Shown here: piece by piece, positions 23,711 to 31,534 of the stretch
Numbering within the stretch: the stretch's first letter is position 1
Layout: the number at the start of each line of letters is the position of its first letter
Assembly (NCBI RefSeq): GCF_016863335.1
Contig: NZ_BOOR01000084.1
Coordinates: 1-41,317 of the forward strand
Direction of reading: 5' to 3'
DNA length: 41,317 nucleotides
From: Planotetraspora thailandica
GTDB taxonomy: Bacteria; Actinomycetota; Actinomycetes; Streptosporangiales; Streptosporangiaceae
Made by a program: the position numbers and the translations under genes
The notes under the pieces: generated by a model
The model's database searches: none
What the model saw: the letters and a program-made list of their open reading frames with translations, nothing else
Told to the model about the DNA's origin: nothing

Positions 23711-24330
23711 CGCTCACCGCGGTGATCCTGCTCGGGGCCTTCCATGGGATCAATCCGTCCATGGGGTGGCTCTTCGCGGTCGCCAGGGGACTGCAGGAGC
23801 GCAGCCGCGACCTGCTGCTGCAGTCCCTGCCGGTGATCGCGTTCGGGCATCTCGCGTCGGTGGCCATGGTGGTGGTCGTCGTCAGCATCACCGGTTCGCT
23901 GGTCACCAGCACGGTGCTCAGCATCGCCTCCGGCGTGCTGCTCGTCGGCTTCGGGCTCTACCACCTGCTCGCCAAGCGGCATTTCCGCTGGGTGGGGATG
24001 CGGGTGTCGCTCCCGCAACTGGCCGCCTGGTCGTTCCTCATGTCGTCGGTGCACGGCGCCGGCCTCATGCTGCTGCCGGTCCTCACGCATCTCCCCGCCG
24101 CTACGGAGGCGGCCGGGGCGCATCACCACGGCGGGGGCGCCCTGACCGGCGGCATGGTCGTCGCGGGTGTGCACACCCTGGCCATGTTCGTCACGGCCAC
24201 GGTGGTCGCGCTCGTCGTCTACGAGTTCGCGGGGCTCACGATCCTGCGCCGGGCGTGGTTCAACCTCGACCGGATGTGGGCGTTCGCGCTCGTGGCAGCA
24301 GGGGCGATCACCCTCGCCACCGCCTGGTGA
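23707..24330 (+). CDS. Multi-pass membrane protein coupled to SBP56
   Basis: A 207-aa membrane protein with about six helices. GTG 23707 overlaps the SBP56 stop as GTGA. Features include GAFHGINPSMGWLFAVA near the N-terminus and a His/Gly-rich loop AHHHGGGAL (about residues 137-145) between helices, suggestive of metal binding. The N-terminal HGINPSMGW is reminiscent of nickel/cobalt or LysE-like membrane folds, but no family can be named with confidence. The tight coupling suggests that it moves or supplies a substrate, metal or product of the selenium-binding protein (inference). Confidence 0.7.
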   Translation: MTLTAVILLGAFHGINPSMGWLFAVARGLQERSRDLLLQSLPVIAFGHLASVAMVVVVVSITGSLVTSTVLSIASGVLLVGFGLYHLLAKRHFRWVGMRVSLPQLAAWSFLMSSVHGAGLMLLPVLTHLPAATEAAGAHHHGGGALTGGMVVAGVHTLAMFVTATVVALVVYEFAGLTILRRAWFNLDRMWAFALVAAGAITLATAW

Positions 24331-24370
24331 ACGTCCTCCTCCGGAAGGATGCGACATGCGATATATCTCG

Positions 24371-24380
24371 TTAGGCTCAC
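24371..24380 (+). promoter_or_regulatory. Iron-box-like half site and -10 of the SIP gene
   Basis: TTAGGCTCAC (24371-24380) matches the central part of the actinobacterial DmdR/IdeR box (TTAGGTTAGGCTCACCTAA, recalled from the family), while the flanks do not. It contains TAGGCT (24372-24377), a -10-like element 7 nt before ATG 24385. Iron control of a leaderless SIP transcript is plausible. Confidence 0.35.
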
Positions 24381-24384
24381 GGCC

Positions 24385-25122
24385 ATGGCCACCGCCCGAG
24401 CGCTGCGCTCCCTTCTCTTCCTCACGGGCGTCGTCGAAGACGTCCAGCAGCTGACGCCCCGGATGCGCCGCGTCCAGATCGCGGGACCCGCACTGAAAGG
24501 CATCGCCCATACGCCGGGCCAGCAGGTGAGGGTGCACGTCAACGACCTGTTCGCCGTCGGCACATGGCTGAAGGGCGCGGTGGGCGACGTGCTGCGCACC
24601 TATTCGATCTGGGCGGCCGACCCCGACGCCGGCACCCTCGACCTGGTCGTCTTCGACCACGGCGGAGACTCTCCCGGCTCCGTGTGGGCCCGCTCAGCCG
24701 CCGCCGGGCAGGAGGTCACCTTCTCCAAGCCCCAGGGCGACTTCGTCGTACGGCACGGCGCGCCCTACCACCTGTTCGCCGGCGAGGAGACCGCCTCGGT
24801 CGCCTTCGGCGCGATGCTCGGGACGATCCCGGAGGGCACCCCCGTCCACGGCGTCGTCGAGGCCGGCGACGCGCGCGACCATCTGCCGCTGCCACGCGCA
24901 CTGACCCGCGTGGAGCGTACGGGGTCCGCCGAGCGGTCGCAGACTCTCCTGGAGGCGGTCGGCAAGCTCGACCTGCCGCCGGTGCCCGGAGTCGCCTATC
25001 TGGCGGGTGAGGCGCGGACCATCCAGATCGTGCGGCGTCACCTGGTGGCCGAACGCGGCTGGCCGCGCAGAAGTGTGCTCACCAAGCCGTTCTGGACCCC
25101 GGGCAAGCGGGGCCTGGACTGA
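24385..25122 (+). CDS. Siderophore-interacting flavoprotein (SIP family)
   Basis: A 245-aa ferric-siderophore reductase-like protein. The N-terminal FAD-binding barrel (TPRMRRVQIAGPAL, VLRTYSIWAADPDAGTLDL with the RxYSxR-type flavin motif, GSVWARSAAAGQEV) is followed by the SIP domain. The latter has HLFAGEETASVAFGAML, a typical nucleotide-binding segment, and VAYLAGEARTIQIVRRHL near the C-terminus. It would reduce Fe(III)-siderophores in the cytoplasm with NAD(P)H or ferredoxin. The ATG at 24385 is favoured; an upstream ATG at 24349 would add 12 residues. No siderophore synthesis gene is nearby. The preceding membrane protein and SBP56 suggest a metal or redox theme but do not prove a common pathway. 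Confidence 0.9.
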   Translation: MATARALRSLLFLTGVVEDVQQLTPRMRRVQIAGPALKGIAHTPGQQVRVHVNDLFAVGTWLKGAVGDVLRTYSIWAADPDAGTLDLVVFDHGGDSPGSVWARSAAAGQEVTFSKPQGDFVVRHGAPYHLFAGEETASVAFGAMLGTIPEGTPVHGVVEAGDARDHLPLPRALTRVERTGSAERSQTLLEAVGKLDLPPVPGVAYLAGEARTIQIVRRHLVAERGWPRRSVLTKPFWTPGKRGLD

Positions 25123-25158
25123 CCGGGGCGCAGGTCCTCACGACGGCGATCCACCGCT

Positions 25159-25177
25159 GGCCGCCATGGTGGCGGCC
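25159..25177 (+). terminator. GC hairpin after the SIP gene
   Basis: GGCCGCC (25159-25165), loop ATGGT, GGCGGCC (25171-25177). It lies 36 nt beyond the SIP stop in the gap before the HemC gene. A U-run is absent, as is common for actinobacterial terminators. Confidence 0.5.
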
Positions 25178-25210
25178 GAGCGAGAGTTCTTGCGGACCCC
25201 ATCGCCGGAC

Positions 25211-25226
25211 GCCCTCGCAAGAGGGC
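25211..25226 (+). terminator. GCAA-tetraloop hairpin before the HemC gene
   Basis: GCCCTC (25211-25216) and GAGGGC (25221-25226) form a perfect 6-bp stem closed by a GCAA (GNRA) tetraloop. It is the second hairpin in the 190-bp gap. It may be a terminator or a leader structure of the following gene. Confidence 0.4.
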
Positions 25227-25311
25227 AAGGGCTCTCGCCGCGATGATGGTCGGCACTGGCGCCTGCTGATCGACGTCAGACCATACCGGCGCAACCAGGA
25301 GAAACGTCCTC

Positions 25312-26304
25312 ATGACCAACGTCGTGTTCGCGGAGCGCTTCGCCGAGAGCCCACTCCGGATCGGTGTCCGGACCTCCGTCATGGCCACGATCCTCGCCGA
25401 ACGCGTAGCAACGCTCCTCGGCAAGGCCGCGCCGGGCATCCGGATCGAGCTGGTGAAGATCCAGGTCACCAGCGACCACTGGGGAGGCGATCTGTCGGTC
25501 ATCGGTGGGAAGGCCGCCTTCTCCAAGCAGATCGACGAGGCGCTCGTCGGCGGCCAAATCGACGTGGCCGTGCACTGCATGAAGGACGTACCCGGCGACG
25601 TGCCCCTCCCAGAAGGCACGGCGTTCGGGGCCTACCTCGAGCGCGAGGACGTTCATGACGTCTTGGTGACTCGCGACGGGACACCGCTGGCCGACCTGCC
25701 GCCAGGGTCCGTCATCGGGACGAGCGCTGTGCGGCGTGCCGCGCAGATCACCGCCTACCGGCCTGATCTGCGGACGAAGCGGATCAGGGGCAACGTCGAC
25801 GCGCGCCTGGACAAGCTGCACGCCAAAGACAGTCCGTACGCGGGCCTGGTCCTGGCGCGTGTCGGCCTGCAGCGCATCGGGGCCGTCGACGAGCACCAGG
25901 AGGTCCTGCCGGTGGAGTTCCAAGGCGACAAAAGCACTCTCAGCATGGTGCCTCCGGTCGGGGCCGGCGTCGTCGGCGTCCATGCCCGCGTCGCGGACGC
26001 CCCGGTGATGCAGCTCGTCAACCAGCTCAACCATCCTTCGACGGCCGCGCACATCCTCGCGGAGCGGACCATGCTTCACATGCTGCGCGGCCACTGCAAC
26101 AGCCCGATCGCGGGCTACGCCACCACCACCCCGGACGGGCAGATGGCCATGTTCGGGATGGTGTTCAACCAGGACGGCAGCGCGTTCGTCCGCTCTCATG
26201 CCTGGGGCGACCTGGGCGACCCCGCCATCCTCGGCGCTCGCGTGGCCGCCGACCTGCTGCACCAGGGTGCGATGAAACTCATCGACGCCACCGGCAGGTC
26301 ATGA
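25312..26304 (+). CDS. hemC: Divergent hydroxymethylbilane synthase (HemC family)
   Basis: A 330-aa porphobilinogen deaminase-family enzyme, which joins four porphobilinogens into hydroxymethylbilane in haem/corrin synthesis. Key residues seem preserved: Arg in RIGVRTSVMA, Lys/Asp in HCMKDVPGDV, Arg-Arg in GTSAVRRAAQI, Arg in IRGNVDARL, and the dipyrromethane-anchoring Cys in GHCNSPIAGYA. Several normally strict motifs have changed: GGCQVPIG reads GHCNSPIAG, and PAVGQGA(V/L) reads PPVGAGVV. It is not in a hem gene cluster. Its stop overlaps the start of an AfsR-like regulator (ATGA), so the pair is cotranslated. It may be a second HemC paralog tied to a regulated pathway or a changed activity. 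The ATG has the ribosome binding site AGGAG 8 nt upstream. Confidence 0.88.
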   Translation: MTNVVFAERFAESPLRIGVRTSVMATILAERVATLLGKAAPGIRIELVKIQVTSDHWGGDLSVIGGKAAFSKQIDEALVGGQIDVAVHCMKDVPGDVPLPEGTAFGAYLEREDVHDVLVTRDGTPLADLPPGSVIGTSAVRRAAQITAYRPDLRTKRIRGNVDARLDKLHAKDSPYAGLVLARVGLQRIGAVDEHQEVLPVEFQGDKSTLSMVPPVGAGVVGVHARVADAPVMQLVNQLNHPSTAAHILAERTMLHMLRGHCNSPIAGYATTTPDGQMAMFGMVFNQDGSAFVRSHAWGDLGDPAILGARVAADLLHQGAMKLIDATGRS

Positions 26305-29300
26305 CGACGGCGATCTACCGGGCGCCGATATCGGGCAATATGTCGGATATGCGGGTCAGCCTTCTGGGGGCTTTGGAGGTCACGGGTGACGACGGCGAGG
26401 AGATAGCCGTCGCCGGCCCACGAGTGCGGGCGCTGCTCGCGGTGCTCGCCCTGCAGGCCGGCCGGCCGGTCACGGCCGACCGTCTCGTGGACGTCTTGTG
26501 GGGCGAAGAGCCGCCCGCGACGGCGGCCAACGCGTTGCAGACGCTGGTCAAACGGTTACGTGCCGCCCTCGGACCTGCGGCCTCGGTCACCTGGCGGTCG
26601 GGCGGCTACGTGCTCGACCTCGACCCCATGCACGTCGACGCCCATCGGTTCACCCGCGGGTGCGAGGCCGCCACCGGGCTCTCCGGGGATGCGGCCGCCG
26701 GCATGCTCGGCGAAGCCCTGGCCCTGTGGCGCGGGCCCGCGCTCGCCGACCTGACCGGCGTGGACTACCTGGCGAACGTCGCCGCCGCCCTCGAAGTGCA
26801 GCGCCTGGCCGCGGTCGAGGACAGGGCCGAGGCGTGTCTCGCCCTCGGGCGCGCGATCGACCTGTCCGCCGAGGCAGCGGCCCACCCGCTGCGCGAAAGG
26901 CTCTGCGCCCTCGCGATCCGCGCCCTGGCACGCGGCGGCAGGCAGGCCGAGGCGCTCGCCCTGTTCGAGAAGTCCCGGCAGGCCCTCGCCGACGAACTCG
27001 GCGTCGACCCGGGCCCCGAGCTTCGCGAGGCCCATCTCGCGGTGCTGCGGGGAGAGATCTCCGCACCGCCCGCTGCACCGCCTGCGTCCGCTCGCGTTCC
27101 GGGCCGGGCCTCGACGCCCCGGGCGCCGCTCACCTCCTTCGTGGGCAGGGAGGAGGAGGTCGCGCACGTCGGAGCCCTCCTGGAGCGTTCGCGTCTGGTG
27201 ACGATCGTCGGACCCGGAGGAGCGGGCAAGACAAGACTCGCCGTCGAAACCGCCCTGCGCGTCGCGGTCGCGACCCGTGACGGGTCCGAAGGCGCCCGGC
27301 TGGTCGAGCTCGCCCCGGTCGCCGGCGCCGCCGACGTGCCCCACGCCGTGCTCGGCGCGCTCGGCATCGCCGACGTGGCGGGCCCCCTTCCCGGTCAGGC
27401 GGCTCCCGCGGCGCGGGACCCGATGGAGCATCTCGTCGGCTCGCTCGCGGGCCGTGCCCTCCTGCTCGTGCTCGACAACTGCGAGCACGTGATCGAGGCG
27501 GCCGCCGCCCTCGCCGACCGGCTGGTGCGCGACTGCCCCGGCGTCACCGTGCTCGCGACCAGCCGGGAGCCGCTCGGCGTCCCAGGGGAGACGCTGGCCC
27601 CGATCCCTCCCCTCGGACTGCCGCCCGAAGGGGCCGCGGCCGCCGACGCGCTGAACCATCCGGCCGTCCGGCTGCTCGCCGACCGCGCCGCCGCAGCACG
27701 CCCCGGCTTCGTGCTCGACGACGGCAACGTGCACGCCGCCGTCACGATCTGCCGCCGCCTGGACGGCATGCCGCTGGCGATCGAGCTGGCCGCCGCGCGG
27801 CTGCGCGCGCTCAGTCCCGACCAGCTCGCGGCCCGGCTCGGCGACCGGTTCCGGCTGCTCACGGGCGGCAGCCGTACGGCGCTGCCGCGGCACCGCACGC
27901 TGCGCGCGGTGGTCGAGTGGAGCTGGGACCTGCTCACATCCAGCGAGGCGGCCCTGGCCAGACGCCTCGCCGTCTTCGCCGGCGGCGCGACGCTGGACGA
28001 CGCGGAAGCCGTCTGCAGTGGCGACGTGCTTGAGGTGCTGCCGTCCCTCGTCGACAAGTCGCTGGTCGAGATGACCGACGACGGGCGTTATCGCATGCTG
28101 GAGACCATCCGGGCCTACGCGGCGGAACGGCTGGCCGAAGCGGGGGAGTCCGCGGAGCTCCACCGGCGGCACGCCCGGCGCTTCCTCGCCCTCGCTGAGG
28201 AGGCGGAACCGCACCTGCGCACGGCCGAGCAGCTCGAGTGGATCGCCCGGCTCGGCGCCGAGCAGGACAACCTGCACGCGGCGCTCCGCTGGGCGATCGA
28301 CTCGGGTGAGGTGGAGATCGCCCTGCGGATGTGCGGCGAGCTGAGCTGGTTCTGGTGGATGCGCGGCTACCGGAGCGAGGCGGCCGTCTGGGCCGGCCGA
28401 GTCGTGGAACTCGTCGGCGCCCATCCGCCGGCGGGTCTGCTGCGCCACTACGCGGCCTGCCGCTTCGGCCTGGGCGCCACTCAGCTGGGTCACGCGATGG
28501 CCGACCGTGAGCACATCGAGACGATGTTCCGCGAGATGAACGACCTGATCGAGGCGGCCCTCCGGGAGGGGCCGATCCACCCGATGCTGCTGATCGTGCG
28601 GGTGGTCATGGCGGCCGTCTCCGGACAGACCGAGCGCGCCACCGACCTTCTCAGCGACTACACCGCGTCGGACGATCCGTGGCTGGCCGCCTCGGCCCTG
28701 ATGATCCGCGGCAGCTCGCTCGGCCTGGCCGACGACGCCTGGCGCGACATCGAGGGCGCCGTGGCGGGGTTTCGGGCCCTGGGAGACCGCCGCGGCCTGA
28801 GCGAGGCGCTGCTCGCGCTCGCCACCCTCCGCGCCACACGCGGCGACCTGCCGTCCGAACTGGTGGAAGAGATCATCGCGCTCACCGGGGAGTGGATGAG
28901 CCCGGAGGACACGGCCTCGGCGCTGACCCGGCTGGCGCTGCTGCGCACGCAGGCCGGCGACTTCGACGGCGCGTTGGCCGACCTGGCCCTGGCCAGGGCC
29001 AGACTGTCCGGTGACATGCCGGCGTACACGCTGATCCAGCTCAGGACGGCAGAGGCCGAGGTCGCTCGCCGCGGCGGGAGGCTCGACGCGGCCCTGGCAG
29101 CCTACGAGGACGTCATGGCCAGGCTGGACGGCCTGACGATTCCGCAACAGATCGCGATGGCGCGAGGCGGGTACGGCAGGGCCCTGCTGGAGAAGGGCGA
29201 CCTCGACGGCTCCCGTCTCCAGTTCCGGGCCGCGATCCGGGCGCTCGGCACCCATCCGGACGTGCCGATCCTCGCCCTGCTCATCGCGGCCACCGCCATG

Positions 29301-29504
29301 GTCGCACTGGCGGCGGACGAGGCCGAGCGGTCGGCCGTCCTGTTCGGAGCGGCCGACGCCGTCAACGACGGCTGGCACGCCGACGCCGACGCCGTCGCCG
29401 CGATGGAGTCGGCCCGGGCGGAGCTGGGCTCCGCCTTCGCCGAGGCGTACGCGCGGGGCCGGGCCCTGTCGCGCGAGGAGATCGGCGAGCTCGCGTCGGC
29501 GTGA
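26301..29504 (+). CDS. AfsR/SARP-type regulator: wHTH-BTAD-NTPase-TPR
   Basis: A 1067-aa large regulator. An N-terminal OmpR-like winged helix (MRVSLLGALEVTGDDGE to about residue 110) is followed by the BTAD domain (about 115-250: AHRFTRGCEAA, ALALWRGPALADL, LREAHLAVLRGE). An NB-ARC-like NTPase domain has Walker A GPGGAGKT (residues 304-311) and a Walker B-like LLLVLDNCEHV. The C-terminal third is Ala/Leu-rich with TPR-like helical repeats (from about 640). SARPs bind direct repeats with 11-bp period and recruit RNA polymerase, while the NTPase and TPR parts sense ATP or ligand. The ATG at 26301 overlaps the hemC stop; an alternative start at 26349 matches the family N-terminus MRVSLLG. Convergent with the DrrAB-type exporter. 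Confidence 0.92.
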   Translation: MTTAIYRAPISGNMSDMRVSLLGALEVTGDDGEEIAVAGPRVRALLAVLALQAGRPVTADRLVDVLWGEEPPATAANALQTLVKRLRAALGPAASVTWRSGGYVLDLDPMHVDAHRFTRGCEAATGLSGDAAAGMLGEALALWRGPALADLTGVDYLANVAAALEVQRLAAVEDRAEACLALGRAIDLSAEAAAHPLRERLCALAIRALARGGRQAEALALFEKSRQALADELGVDPGPELREAHLAVLRGEISAPPAAPPASARVPGRASTPRAPLTSFVGREEEVAHVGALLERSRLVTIVGPGGAGKTRLAVETALRVAVATRDGSEGARLVELAPVAGAADVPHAVLGALGIADVAGPLPGQAAPAARDPMEHLVGSLAGRALLLVLDNCEHVIEAAAALADRLVRDCPGVTVLATSREPLGVPGETLAPIPPLGLPPEGAAAADALNHPAVRLLADRAAAARPGFVLDDGNVHAAVTICRRLDGMPLAIELAAARLRALSPDQLAARLGDRFRLLTGGSRTALPRHRTLRAVVEWSWDLLTSSEAALARRLAVFAGGATLDDAEAVCSGDVLEVLPSLVDKSLVEMTDDGRYRMLETIRAYAAERLAEAGESAELHRRHARRFLALAEEAEPHLRTAEQLEWIARLGAEQDNLHAALRWAIDSGEVEIALRMCGELSWFWWMRGYRSEAAVWAGRVVELVGAHPPAGLLRHYAACRFGLGATQLGHAMADREHIETMFREMNDLIEAALREGPIHPMLLIVRVVMAAVSGQTERATDLLSDYTASDDPWLAASALMIRGSSLGLADDAWRDIEGAVAGFRALGDRRGLSEALLALATLRATRGDLPSELVEEIIALTGEWMSPEDTASALTRLALLRTQAGDFDGALADLALARARLSGDMPAYTLIQLRTAEAEVARRGGRLDAALAAYEDVMARLDGLTIPQQIAMARGGYGRALLEKGDLDGSRLQFRAAIRALGTHPDVPILALLIAATAMVALAADEAERSAVLFGAADAVNDGWHADADAVAAMESARAELGSAFAEAYARGRALSREEIGELASA

Positions 29505-29515
29505 GCCGTCCGGCT

Positions 29516-30283
29516 TCACCGGATGCGCTTCGAATAAGCGCGTACGGCGAGCGGCACGAAGCACGCGGTGATCGCGGCGGCCCAGCCCAGCGTGATCCAG
29601 ATGTGCGCCCCCGCAGGCCCACCGGTGAACAACGCGCGCATGGAATCGGCCAGGTGCGACACCGGGTTGAGCGTCGACCACCACCGCAGCACGCCCGGCA
29701 GGTTCGCGGCGGGGATGAGCGCGGTGCTCCCGAACGTGAGTGGAAGCAGCACGGCGGTGGCCAGCCCCTGCATCGAGGCCGCCGACTTGGCCCGCAGGCC
29801 GAGCCACGCCGACACCCAGCCGAGGGCCAGCGTGAAGGTCAGCAGCAGCGCCACTCCCGCCAGGGCCTCCAGGGGGGACGTGCGGATCCGGAAGCCGACC
29901 ACGGCGCCTACGGCGAGTGCGACCGCGACCGTCAGGGTCATGGTGCACGTGTCGGCGAGGATGCGGCCGATGAGAGGAGCGGATCGGGCGATCGGCATGC
30001 TCTTGAACCGGTCGAACACGCCGTTGCCGATGTCTTCGGCGAGCTTCAGACCGGTACTGATCGTCTGCGTGAGCGCCACCTGCGTGAGCACCCCGGGCAG
30101 CAGGTGCTGGACGGCGCCGCCCTGGTCGCCCGTCATCGCCCCGAAGACGACGACGAAGATCACGATCATGAAGATGGGCTGGAGGAGCAGCTGGACCAGT
30201 TCCCCAGGCTGATTCCTGAGCGGCACGAGGCTTCGCCAGGTCAGCGTCATGCCCTGGGTGAGGGCGTTGTTCCGCGCGGTCAC
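29516..30283 (-). CDS. ABC-2 type exporter permease, DrrB-like
   Basis: A 255-aa membrane subunit with six predicted helices of the ABC-2/DrrB type. Recognisable are QPIFMIVIFVVVFGAM, FDRFKSMPIARSAPL (the conserved cytoplasmic motif), ILADTCTMTLTVAVAL and NPVSHLADSMRALFTG near the end. It forms the channel of a drug or lipid exporter with the ATPase encoded directly upstream. The GTG start at 30283 overlaps the ATPase stop (GTGA) and has AGGAAGGA at 7 nt. Substrates of such exporters include antibiotics and polyketides, but none can be named here. Confidence 0.92.
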   Translation of the reverse strand: MTARNNALTQGMTLTWRSLVPLRNQPGELVQLLLQPIFMIVIFVVVFGAMTGDQGGAVQHLLPGVLTQVALTQTISTGLKLAEDIGNGVFDRFKSMPIARSAPLIGRILADTCTMTLTVAVALAVGAVVGFRIRTSPLEALAGVALLLTFTLALGWVSAWLGLRAKSAASMQGLATAVLLPLTFGSTALIPAANLPGVLRWWSTLNPVSHLADSMRALFTGGPAGAHIWITLGWAAAITACFVPLAVRAYSKRIR

Positions 30284-31224
30284 GACGACGTCCTTCCTGC
30301 TTGGGGAGCCGACACGAGCGCGAGGAACGCCTCGTCGAGCGTGGGCCGCCGCAGCGCGTGCTCGGTGAGGACGACGCCCGCCTCGTCGAGCCGGCGGAAG
30401 ACGGCGGACGGCACGGCCGGGTCGAGGACCGGCACGCTGATCAGCCCGTTTCCGGCGTGATGCGGGGCGAGACCGGTGACCTCGGCGAGGATGCGTTCGG
30501 CCTTGTCCGCGTCGTGCTCGGGCCGGATCTCCAGGCGCCTGTCCCCGGCGCGGGCCTTCAACTGGTCGGGCGTGCCCCTCGCGCCCACGTGGCCGTGGTC
30601 GATGAGCACGATCTCGTCGGCGAGCTGATCGGCCTCTTCCAGATATTGCGTGGTCAGGAGCACGGTCGCGCCGCGGGCGATGTGCTCGCGGACGATGGTC
30701 CACAACTCGGCGCGCACCTGCGGATCCAGGCCCGTGGTCGGTTCGTCCATGAAGATGATCGACGGCTCGGCGACCAGGCTCACTGCGAGGTCGAGCCGGC
30801 GGCGCATGCCACCCGAGTAGGCGCCCGCCGGGCGTCCCGCGGCCTCCCGCAGGCCGAACCTGTCAAGGAGGTCGTCCGCCTTCGCGCGGGCGGCGGCCCG
30901 GTTCATGCCGAGCAGACGGCCCATCATCACGAGGTTCTGCCTGCCGGTCAGCTTCTCGTCGACCGACGCGTACTGGCCGGTCAGGCCGATCAGCTCGCGC
31001 ACCTTGGCCGGTTCCCGCACGACGTCGTGACCGCCGACTCTGGCGTGCCCGCCGTCCGGGGCGACGAGCGTGGCCAGGACGCGCACCGCCGTCGTCTTGC
31101 CCGCGCCGTTGGGCCCGAGCACGGCCAGGACCGAGCCGGCCCGAGCCGCCAGGTCCACCCCGTCCAGAGCGGTCTTGCCGCCGTACCTCTTGACGAGGCC
31201 ATCGGCTTCGATCGAGTGGTTCAT
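30280..31224 (-). CDS. ABC exporter ATPase, DrrA-like (daunorubicin-resistance family)
   Basis: A 314-aa ATP-binding protein. Walker A is GPNGAGKTT, the Q-loop region is LTGQYASVDEKLTGRQNL, the signature is YSGGMRRRLDLA, Walker B is IIFMDEPTTGLD and the switch His is replaced in position by the LTTQYLEEAD motif typical of DrrA. The C-terminal extension RRPTLDEAFLAL is the DrrA hallmark. ATG at 31224 has no evident ribosome binding site. Four 11-bp-spaced direct repeats (31245-31287) lie directly upstream, which would suit control by the SARP regulator located on the other side of the permease gene. The frame remains open upstream to 31410 through the repeats, but that extension looks non-coding. 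Confidence 0.92.
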   Translation of the reverse strand: MNHSIEADGLVKRYGGKTALDGVDLAARAGSVLAVLGPNGAGKTTAVRVLATLVAPDGGHARVGGHDVVREPAKVRELIGLTGQYASVDEKLTGRQNLVMMGRLLGMNRAAARAKADDLLDRFGLREAAGRPAGAYSGGMRRRLDLAVSLVAEPSIIFMDEPTTGLDPQVRAELWTIVREHIARGATVLLTTQYLEEADQLADEIVLIDHGHVGARGTPDQLKARAGDRRLEIRPEHDADKAERILAEVTGLAPHHAGNGLISVPVLDPAVPSAVFRRLDEAGVVLTEHALRRPTLDEAFLALVSAPQAGRTSS

Positions 31225-31244
31225 GCCGGGAAGCGTCGCCGTAC

Positions 31245-31287
31245 GGGCTGGCACGGGGCTGGCACGGGGCTGGCACCGGGCTGGCAC
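31245..31287 (-). promoter_or_regulatory. Four direct repeats at 11-bp spacing (SARP-box-like)
   Basis: GGGCTGGCAC (on the minus strand GTGCCAGCCC) occurs at 31245, 31256, 31267 and 31278, that is with an exact 11-bp period. The nearest copy lies 20 bp upstream of the exporter ATPase start. SARP regulators bind tandem short direct repeats with 11-bp spacing, and a SARP-type protein is encoded 1.7 kb away. The -10/-35 geometry is not clear. Confidence 0.6.
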
Positions 31288-31462
31288 GCATGACCGGGGT
31301 GGAGCCGATTGAGCTGGAGATAAGGCTTGTTTAAGGTGATGCCCCTTGTTCGCGGGGCTCGGGCGGCGGCACCATCCCGTGAGCGCGGCCGATTCTGACT
31401 GCGCCGTCAACTTCGTGTGGAATCCGTGCGGATTGGGCCTTGCCGGGGGCCTGCCGCCGGAC

Positions 31463-31468
31463 TACTAT
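31463..31468 (+). promoter_or_regulatory. -10-like element of the chitinase operon
   Basis: TACTAT (31463-31468) fits TANNNT. A good -35 at normal spacing is not visible. It would place the transcription start near 31475, just before the palindrome at 31480. Confidence 0.4.
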
Positions 31469-31479
31469 CCGATCAACTC

Positions 31480-31496
31480 TTAGGAAACTTTCCTAA
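31480..31496 (+). promoter_or_regulatory. Perfect 17-bp palindrome: chitinase operator candidate
   Basis: TTAGGAAACTTTCCTAA is a perfect palindrome (8-bp arms, central C) immediately downstream of TACTAT. This is a classic repressor position. From memory, similar GGAAA-TTTCC palindromes exist in promoters of chitosanase and other polysaccharide genes bound by ROK-family repressors, but I cannot verify this. No DasR-type site (ACTGGTCTAGACCAGT) is visible here. Confidence 0.6.
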
Positions 31497-31534
31497 AAGA
31501 AACTGTCAATCGCGTCTGTCACGCCCCCAGAGCG

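Noticed and set aside
26556-29948. Very long open frame on the minus strand across the AfsR-like regulator
   Set aside because: It mirrors the regulator in the opposite strand of GC-rich DNA and has no domain; the plus-strand protein has clear family motifs.
30280-31410. Longer exporter ATPase starting near 31410
   Set aside because: The extra N-terminal residues are encoded by the 11-bp repeats and have no homology; the family N-terminus begins at 31224.
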